From Synergistales bacterium Syner_01 (GTDB lineage Bacteria > Synergistota > Synergistia > Synergistales > Aminobacteriaceae), in the NCBI GenBank assembly GCA_001604435.1, contig LVBO01000399.1:1-10997 (forward strand): 10,997 nucleotides of DNA. Reading direction: 5' to 3'. A program made the translations under genes and the position numbers. Position 1 is the first letter of the stretch; each line of letters opens with the position of its first letter. Shown here piece by piece: positions 5,859 through 10,997 of the stretch. The notes beneath the pieces were generated by a model, which searched no databases, was not told the origin of the DNA, and was given only the letters and a program-made list of their open reading frames with translations.

Positions 5859-7034
5859 ATGCTCGAACAACTCATCGTCGTTCTCGACTTGGCGACGCTC
5901 GAAATCGCCCTCGGCGCGACCTCTCTGATCTGCTGCGTCACGATGCTCATCGTCTGGCGAATGAACGCCTCCGAAAAAGGCCCGGCCTTCTGGGCGGGGG
6001 GCGCATTCATCGGGGGAGCGGGGCTTTTCGCGCACTTTTTTCTGCCGACGACGGGGTTCTCTTTAATCGGGCAGTACTCGTACCCTCTCTTCATAGCGAG
6101 CTTCCCTCTCGGACTCCTCCTGGTTCTCGAAGGCATCTTCCGTTTTCAAGGAATCGGCGGAGAGGCGAAGCGCGCCCTCGCCTTGCCGGTCATCGCGGGA
6201 GCGTTTCTGTTCACATCCTCTCTCGGAGCGGACAACGCCGCCGTCAGATACATGCTGAACGACCCGATCATGGTCCTCATCCTGCTTCTTATCGCCTGTG
6301 TTTTGATGAGGGGGACGCACGGACTGGAACGCGCCATTCACGCGATCCCTTCCTTCTGCTGCGCCTCCCTCGCGGCGGCCCTGGCCTTCCGTTGCGCGAA
6401 CGCCTTCGCCGGAGCGGTCGGGAACGCGGTTCACCCTTCCTCCAACCTTGTCTATTTCGCCTTCCTCCTGTGGGTACCCGGGTGGACCTGCGGCCTCTGC
6501 ATGGCGGTCATGTTCAGGGCGCGACGCTTCATCCTGAAGATCGCCGACCACGACAGCCTGACCGGCCTCGCCAACCGGAGAAAATTCGACCGGACGGCCG
6601 ACCTGCTGCTCGGCAGGAAAAGCTCGGTGCGAAAAAAGTTCGCCCTTCTGCTCATCGACCTCAACGGTTTGAAGCAGCTCAACGACCTCCACGGACACGC
6701 CACCGGAGACAGGGCGCTCGTGCTGATGAGCCGCGCCCTCGAACACACCGTGGGTCCCGAGGACATCGCCGCCAGGTTCGGCGGAGACGAGTTCGTCGTG
6801 CTGACGCGCGCGGTGAAGGACCGCGAGGACTTGGAGCGTTTGGAACGGACGATCCGCGACTCGGTGGAGAGGGAGCACGAACTCGACGAGGAACGGAAGC
6901 TCCTTCTGAGGATGAGCATCGGGAGCGCGCTCTTTCCGGAGGACGGCCGCAACACCGGAGAACTGCTGTATATCGCGGACCAGAGGATGTACCGGGAGAA
7001 ACAGACCCGCCGGTCGCTCTCCAAGGTGGTGTAA
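5859..7034 (+). CDS. Multi-pass membrane diguanylate cyclase (GGDEF)
   Basis: The start at 5859 is chosen because GGAGGG (5845-5850) lies 8 nt upstream; an in-frame ATG at 5811 has no Shine-Dalgarno. The 391-residue product has a hydrophobic N-terminal half with about seven membrane segments. These are near residues 12-33, 42-63, 73-95, 106-124, 133-151, 163-187 and 193-222, and they form a membrane-embedded sensor I cannot assign to a named family. The GGDEF domain (about 228-385) begins DHDSLTGLANRRKF (230 onwards), binds metal through Asp267 in LIDLNG, and has an intact GGDEF at 308-312. It should condense two GTP into c-di-GMP. At the inhibitory-site position the sequence is GPED (299-302) instead of RxxD, so product inhibition through the I-site is probably lost. 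The next gene starts 26 nt downstream, so cotranscription is likely. Confidence 0.9.
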   Translation: MLEQLIVVLDLATLEIALGATSLICCVTMLIVWRMNASEKGPAFWAGGAFIGGAGLFAHFFLPTTGFSLIGQYSYPLFIASFPLGLLLVLEGIFRFQGIGGEAKRALALPVIAGAFLFTSSLGADNAAVRYMLNDPIMVLILLLIACVLMRGTHGLERAIHAIPSFCCASLAAALAFRCANAFAGAVGNAVHPSSNLVYFAFLLWVPGWTCGLCMAVMFRARRFILKIADHDSLTGLANRRKFDRTADLLLGRKSSVRKKFALLLIDLNGLKQLNDLHGHATGDRALVLMSRALEHTVGPEDIAARFGGDEFVVLTRAVKDREDLERLERTIRDSVEREHELDEERKLLLRMSIGSALFPEDGRNTGELLYIADQRMYREKQTRRSLSKVV

Positions 7035-7060
7035 GCATCATACCGTCCGGAACACGAGCC

Positions 7061-7405
7061 ATGCGCGGCGGGGTCCCCTGCAAACGCGGGATGCGCGCAC
7101 GCTTCGGGCTTTTCCTCCTCGCCGCCGTCGCCCTTTGGCTCCCGCCGTTCGTTCCGGCGGCCGCCGAAAACGAGCTTCCGCGCGCGGAACGAGGCGTTCT
7201 CGACCTGAGGGCGCAGGACCTCGACCGACCGCATTCCCTGGCGGGAGAGTGGGAGTTCGCCTACGGACGCTTCGAATCGCCCGGCGCGACGGACCGTTCC
7301 CGTCCCCTCGACGATGCGGCATTCGTTCCGCTTCCGTCGACATGGAAAGATCTCGTTTCCGAAGGAGAGAAGCTTCCCGGAAGCGGATTCGCAACGTATC
7401 TCGAA
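7061..7405 (+). pseudogene. N-terminal fragment of a broken 7TMR-DISM sensor gene
   Basis: This frame encodes a signal peptide (from MRARFGLFLLAAVALWLPPF, cleavage expected near AAAEN) and then the first strands of the 7TMR-DISM periplasmic jelly-roll domain. The family-typical order LAGEWEFAYGRF, PLPSTWKDL and LPGSGFATY is readable. The family pattern stops right after FATY, near 7400. The next recognisable family motif, ISNFHHARGG, is in a different frame and begins at once. About 70-80 residues that normally lie between these motifs are absent (estimate from memory of the family). The start could be ATG 7061 or 7091; neither has a strong SD, and 7091 gives a cleaner signal peptide. The frame stays open to about 8800, but beyond 7405 it is the out-of-frame shadow of the cyclase, so any product would carry a meaningless Arg-rich tail. 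Confidence 0.75.
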
Positions 7406-7433
7406 CTTTCACCACGCCAGAGGCGGCCCCGCC

Positions 7434-8729
7434 ATGACGCCGCTGCTGGGAACGCCCCGCGCGGTGCGGGAGTTCCGCGAGAGGGGACTCGGCGTGAAGT
7501 TTTTCACCTTCGGGAGCCTGCTCATGATCGCTCTCTACCACCTGGCGATCTTCCTTCCGAGGCGGACGGAAAAGAGCGCGCTCTATTTCGCCTCCTTCTG
7601 TCTGCTGATGGCCGTACGCGCCCTGGTCGTCGACGAGCAGGGCATTCTTCTGCTCCTTCCGAAAATTCCGTGGGACCTTCATGTGCGCCTCGCGTACCTT
7701 CCGTTCACGCTGGGAGTTCCGGCCTTCGCGCTCTTTCTCCGGTCGCTGTTCCGCGACGAGATGAACGCCGTCGTCACCCTCGCGTTCAACGGGGTCGCCT
7801 TCGCCTATCTGGCGCTTGTCCTCTTCACGCCCCCGCTTGTCTTCACCGCGTTTCTGACGCCGTTCGAAATCGTGATCGCGCTCGGCGGACTCTACGGCCT
7901 CGGCGTCCTCATCCTCGCCGTGCGCAGAAAACGGGAGGAAGCGCCGCTTTTCCTCGCGGCGTTCCTCTTCTATCTTTTGTGCATCGGCAACGACATCTGT
8001 TACCATCGCCTTCTTATCGACACGGCGTACATCGCCCCCTCGGGATTCCTGGTCTTCATCTTCCTGCAGTCGGTCGCCCTCGCCCGCCGCTACTCCGACG
8101 CGTTCAGGAAGATAGAGTCCCTCGATCAGCAGAAGACGACGCTCGAAATGGCGGCCGCCACGCTGCGCACGCTCACACGCATCGATCCGCTCACCGGAAT
8201 CGCGAACCGCCGCAGGTTCGACGAGCGTCTCGGAAGCGAATGGAGGCGCGCCGCGCGGGAAGAGGTTCCTCTTTCGCTCGTCATGATGGACTTGGACTTC
8301 TTCAAGGAGTTCAACGACCATTGCGGCCACACGACGGGCGACGATGTGCTCAGGAGATGCGCCGCCGCGCTGCATGCCGCGGCGAAACGCCCGGCGGATC
8401 TTGTCGCCCGGTTCGGAGGAGAGGAGTTCGCGGCGCTCCTTCCGAACACCGGAATCGACGGCGCCTTCGCGCTCGCCGAAACGATGCGCGCCGCCGTCGA
8501 GGAACTGGACATCGCGAGGGACGACGGAACCCCCTTCGGCAAGGTCACGATAAGCATGGGGTGCGCTTCGACGACGCCGGACGCCCGGAACGAGCCGCTG
8601 GAGCTCGTGAAGATGGCCGACGCAGCGCTGTACGAGGCGAAAAGGCGAGGAAGAAACCGTGTGGAATGCGCGCCTCCGGAGGAGGAACCGACCGTGCGAT
8701 GTTCCGCGGTCTGTTCGGCGCAGCGATAG
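7434..8729 (+). CDS. 7TMR-DISM 7TM region plus GGDEF diguanylate cyclase, N-terminally truncated by deletion
   Basis: This frame carries the rest of the broken gene: the end of the periplasmic domain (ISNFHHARGG, read from about 7398), seven transmembrane helices (about residues 20-245), a short coiled coil (SLDQQKTTLEMAAATLRTL) and a GGDEF domain (about 245-405). The active site is GGEEF (328-332 counted from ATG 7434), a functional variant, and the inhibitory site RPAD (319-322) is intact, so the catalytic half looks usable. The full-length ancestor would have sensed a ligand through the periplasmic jelly roll. Here that domain is split between frames and lacks its centre. Possible surviving starts are ATG 7434 (weak SD AGAGGCGG) and GTG 7494, which has AGAGGGGA 7 nt upstream and would begin just before the first helix. 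It may be a pseudogene or a ligand-independent cyclase. Confidence 0.72.
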   Translation: MTPLLGTPRAVREFRERGLGVKFFTFGSLLMIALYHLAIFLPRRTEKSALYFASFCLLMAVRALVVDEQGILLLLPKIPWDLHVRLAYLPFTLGVPAFALFLRSLFRDEMNAVVTLAFNGVAFAYLALVLFTPPLVFTAFLTPFEIVIALGGLYGLGVLILAVRRKREEAPLFLAAFLFYLLCIGNDICYHRLLIDTAYIAPSGFLVFIFLQSVALARRYSDAFRKIESLDQQKTTLEMAAATLRTLTRIDPLTGIANRRRFDERLGSEWRRAAREEVPLSLVMMDLDFFKEFNDHCGHTTGDDVLRRCAAALHAAAKRPADLVARFGGEEFAALLPNTGIDGAFALAETMRAAVEELDIARDDGTPFGKVTISMGCASTTPDARNEPLELVKMADAALYEAKRRGRNRVECAPPEEEPTVRCSAVCSAQR

Positions 8730-8732
8730 TCC

Positions 8733-8749
8733 GGCGGAGCTATTCCGCC
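8733..8749 (+). terminator. Hairpin after the GGDEF gene, possible weak terminator
   Basis: GGCGGA (8733-8738), loop GCTAT and TCCGCC (8744-8749) form a perfect 6-bp GC-rich stem only 3 nt after the stop codon. The following sequence is ACTCCCTCCGCG with no T-run, so if it terminates at all it is inefficient or factor-assisted. Confidence 0.35.
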
Positions 8750-9124
8750 ACTCCCTCCGCGTCTTTGAACGCTCTCCGCCGAAGTCATAAGAATGATTAA
8801 TGCATCTTTTATACCTTTAAATAGCACGACAATATAGGGACTTCCGACCAGCGAAAAAGAACCCCTCGCCCCATTGCTAAAATTCATGCCCATGCGTAAT
8901 ATCTTCTTTGGCAGAAGGTTAAATTTAAGAAATTTTTCAAACCATCGTAACTCTGGAGATCGCCATCCCCTTTCTCCAGGAAAAAGAATTCAACCTCGAT
9001 CCTCGCAAACAGGCACATTTTCGCAAGATGCACTCGGCCAATACGAGTATTTAAAATGTCTATCGCATTTAAACGTGATGTTTTCAAGTATATTGTCATA
9101 TTATAAACAAGGAGGAAGATGAGG
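8750..9124. other. AT-richer intergenic region upstream of the chemoreceptor
   Basis: About 375 bases without a supported gene and visibly poorer in GC than its neighbours. It contains an inverted repeat CTGGAGA/TCTCCAG (8953-8959/8973-8979) with no T-run. ATTTAAA occurs twice, at 9049-9055 and 9067-9073, with a further TTTAAA at 8816-8821. A TATATT at 9089-9094 could be the chemoreceptor -10, but no matching -35 is present. I found no sigma-28 (flagellar) consensus and no c-di-GMP riboswitch. The Shine-Dalgarno of the next gene, AAGGAGG, is at 9109-9115. Short open frames exist on both strands but have no ribosome binding site or recognisable product. Confidence 0.5.
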
Positions 9125-10997
9125 ATGACGATTCGAGGGAAGCTCACGGGAATGGCGGCGGTGGTTCTGGCGGTGATCGTCTTGATGGCGGGGATCACCT
9201 ACTATCGCGGCGACACGATGATGCGCGGTCTGGTGAACAACGCCGGAATGGAGGTCGTCGTCAACGCGGCGACAACTCTCGACGAGAGGTTCAACTCCGT
9301 AGACGGGATGCTCCTCGCCGCAGCGGAGTCGATCCGGCACGCTATGACGCAGCTCGGCCTTTCAGGCGAGGAGGACACGGAGAAGCTGGCCGCAGCGTTG
9401 ACGAAGCAGGTGCGGAGCGTCGGGATCGGCAGCGTCAAATTCGGACACGAGGCTACGGGCAGGCTCTCCGACGGCACGGGCTGGAAGGCTCCCGCCGATT
9501 ACGACGCCCGCGTGCGTCCGTGGTACAAGAGCGCCGTCGCCGCGGGAGAAGGAAGGGTCTTCTTCTCCGAGCCGTTCAGGGATATGATTGCCAACACGCT
9601 CGTAATATCGGTATCCACCCCGATTTACGACGACGCGGGCAAACTTCTCGGCGTCGTCGTCGGCGACATGGACGTCCAAAGCATGAACAAGTACGTGGTC
9701 GCTCTGAACCTCTTCGGCAAGGGGAACGGAATGCTGCTTCTCAAGAGCGGCATCCCCGTCGCGTACTCCGCGGAGGAGGACGTCCTGAAAACGAACATGC
9801 TGCGGGACGAGAAGATCCCCGAAGCGGTACGCAACATCGCGAAAAAGATGGTCGCCGGGGAAAAAGGCTTCGAGACGTACACGTACCAGGGGGAAGAACG
9901 CCAGATATTCTTCACGCCGACGAAACGGGGGTTCTTCCTGGGAATCCTCTTCCCCGTGTCGGAGATCGCCGCGATGGTGCACGCCCTCACCACGGTACTT
10001 CTGGGTATCGCGGCGGCGGCCCTCGTAGTCGTCGCGCTCGTCGTCTTCCTGATCGTCCGCGGGCTGAACAGAGCGATCGGCTCCATGAAGCGCGCAACCG
10101 ACAAACTCGGCGCGGGCGACCTGACCGTCCGCTACGACGACTCGGGAAGGGACGAGATCGCCCAGATCTCTCATAATCTCAACGCCATGGTTTCTTCCAT
10201 GCGCGAGGTCATGACCTCCATCCGGAAAGAGTCCGACGAGACGGCGCGCAGGGCGGAGACGCTCGCCTCCCTTTCGGAGGAGACGCTTTCGTCGATGGAG
10301 GAGATCGCCGGTTCCATCACCAAAGTGCGGGACATGATGGAGCACTCTTCCTCGGCGCTTCAGGAGACGAACGCGTCGATAGAGGAGATTTCGTCCGGAG
10401 CGCAGGCGTCCGCGCAGGCCACCGGGGAAGGCGCCGAAGGCGCGACGAAAGCCTCCGAAGCCGCAAGCGGCTCGGTGAGCGAAGTGAACGAAGTCATCGG
10501 AGACATACGGAAAGCGGAAGGGGAATCGGACAAGAGCATCGTCCGCATCAAGGAGCTGGCGCAGTCGGTCGACGATATTTCCGGCTTCGTGAGCACCATT
10601 ACCTCCATCGCCGATCAGACGAACTTGCTCGCGCTCAACGCCGCCATCGAGGCCGCGCGCGCCGGCGAGGCCGGGAGAGGTTTCGCGGTGGTCGCCGAGG
10701 AGGTTCGCAAGCTCGCCGAAGACTCCGCACGGGCGGCGCAGGAGGTCGACAAACTGATCGGAGGGCTTCAGAAGCGTTCGGAGGAGTCGATCGCGGCGAC
10801 CGAGACCACAGGCAGAATCCTCGACGAGACCATGAAGAAGGCCGCCGCCACTCAGGAGCGCCTTAAAGGCGCCGTGGCGGAGATCGGCAAGGTCGCCGAG
10901 GCGGTGCAGAGCATCGCCGCCGTCTCGCAGGAACAGGCGGCCTCCAGCGAGGAGATGACTTCCGCGATCCAGAACGTGACGGAGTCGACGACGGATG
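9125..10997 (+). CDS. Methyl-accepting chemotaxis protein with dCache sensor (3' end outside window)
   Basis: ATG 9125 is preferred over ATG 9119 because AAGGAGG (9109-9115) is 9 nt from the former and only 3 nt from the latter. 624 codons are visible with no stop. TM1 is at about 8-24, a dCache periplasmic domain at about 30-280, TM2 at about 287-312, a HAMP domain at about 313-365 and the cytoplasmic signalling coiled coil from there on. The hairpin tip DQTNLLALNAAIEAA (from residue 497), followed by GRGFAVVAEEVRKLA, is the universal contact region for CheA and CheW. The sensor has Tyr126, Arg131, Trp133 and Tyr134 in the spacing of the dCache_1 amino-acid motif, with Asp153 and Asp181 also placed correctly; Phe151 replaces one Tyr. 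A ligand of the amino-acid type is therefore likely. Usual coiled-coil length suggests only some tens of residues lie beyond the edge. No che gene is visible. Confidence 0.93.
   Translation, partial: MTIRGKLTGMAAVVLAVIVLMAGITYYRGDTMMRGLVNNAGMEVVVNAATTLDERFNSVDGMLLAAAESIRHAMTQLGLSGEEDTEKLAAALTKQVRSVGIGSVKFGHEATGRLSDGTGWKAPADYDARVRPWYKSAVAAGEGRVFFSEPFRDMIANTLVISVSTPIYDDAGKLLGVVVGDMDVQSMNKYVVALNLFGKGNGMLLLKSGIPVAYSAEEDVLKTNMLRDEKIPEAVRNIAKKMVAGEKGFETYTYQGEERQIFFTPTKRGFFLGILFPVSEIAAMVHALTTVLLGIAAAALVVVALVVFLIVRGLNRAIGSMKRATDKLGAGDLTVRYDDSGRDEIAQISHNLNAMVSSMREVMTSIRKESDETARRAETLASLSEETLSSMEEIAGSITKVRDMMEHSSSALQETNASIEEISSGAQASAQATGEGAEGATKASEAASGSVSEVNEVIGDIRKAEGESDKSIVRIKELAQSVDDISGFVSTITSIADQTNLLALNAAIEAARAGEAGRGFAVVAEEVRKLAEDSARAAQEVDKLIGGLQKRSEESIAATETTGRILDETMKKAAATQERLKGAVAEIGKVAEAVQSIAAVSQEQAASSEEMTSAIQNVTESTTD

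Noticed and set aside
6392..8800. Very long open frame of about 800 codons on the plus strand
   Set aside because: Its first part is an Arg- and Pro-rich shadow of the GGDEF gene at 5859-7034 and its last part a shadow of the second GGDEF domain. Only about 7061-7405 encodes family-like sequence.
8126..8893. Minus-strand frame covering the end of the GGDEF gene and part of the intergenic region
   Set aside because: Most of it is antisense to a well-defined GGDEF domain, there is no convincing ribosome binding site, and the short part outside is not recognisable.
8990..9045. Possible c-di-GMP riboswitch (CGCAAAC and CGCAAG motifs upstream of the chemoreceptor)
   Set aside because: The GEMM-I conserved core and the paired P1 stem are not present, and the matches are only a few bases long.
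9362..10345. Long minus-strand frame inside the chemoreceptor
   Set aside because: Low-complexity His/Arg/Asp-rich shadow of the receptor gene, whose plus-strand protein has clear dCache, HAMP and signalling motifs.

Overview
The window is about 11 kb of GC-rich bacterial DNA. Most of it encodes signal transduction: three GGDEF-type cyclic-di-GMP proteins, one of which also carries an HD-GYP phosphodiesterase domain, and a methyl-accepting chemotaxis receptor. To their left lie a pair of small-molecule-type methyltransferase genes and a small membrane protein gene. High GC, strong AAAGGAG/GGAGG ribosome binding sites, a GGDEF/HD-GYP fusion, a 7TMR-DISM protein and dCache receptors would suit an anaerobe of the Synergistota type. 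That assignment is inference only: there is no rRNA or marker gene here, and spirochaetes, Desulfovibrio-like bacteria or Clostridia-related groups are not excluded.

Layout. 1-231: leader region with a good extended -10 promoter (115-144) and two near-identical Shine-Dalgarno blocks. 232-2161 (+): an apparent operon of a 33-codon leader ORF, a Methyltransf_2-type methyltransferase (330-1355, overlapping the leader by ATGA) and an LCM/TcmP-type methyltransferase (1358-2161). 2286-2648 (+): a four-helix membrane protein of unknown function with its own promoter. 2657-5365 (-): a dCache-HAMP-PAS-GGDEF-HD-GYP sensor, convergent with the previous gene and separated from it by 8 bp. 5366-5858: a divergent control region containing a GC-rich block of three hairpins. 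5859-7034 (+): a multi-pass membrane GGDEF protein. 7061-8729 (+): a 7TMR-DISM/GGDEF gene that is broken. Its signal peptide and first part of the periplasmic domain are in one frame; the 7TM and GGDEF parts are in another; the middle of the periplasmic domain is missing. 8730-9124: an AT-richer non-coding stretch. 9125 to the right edge (+): a dCache chemoreceptor cut by the window.

How the genes work together. The right three quarters is a sensory cluster that would turn extracellular or periplasmic cues into c-di-GMP levels (made by GGDEF domains, removed by HD-GYP) and into chemotaxis signalling. The chemoreceptor keeps most of the dCache amino-acid-binding motif, while the related sensor domain of the HD-GYP protein has a degenerate version. 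The methyltransferase operon has no visible functional link to these genes, and its substrates cannot be named from sequence.

I see no CRISPR array, tRNA, rRNA, transposase, phage gene or toxin-antitoxin pair. The most notable items are the deletion-broken 7TMR-DISM cyclase, the coupled leader ORF with a duplicated ribosome binding site, and the structured block at 5470-5700.
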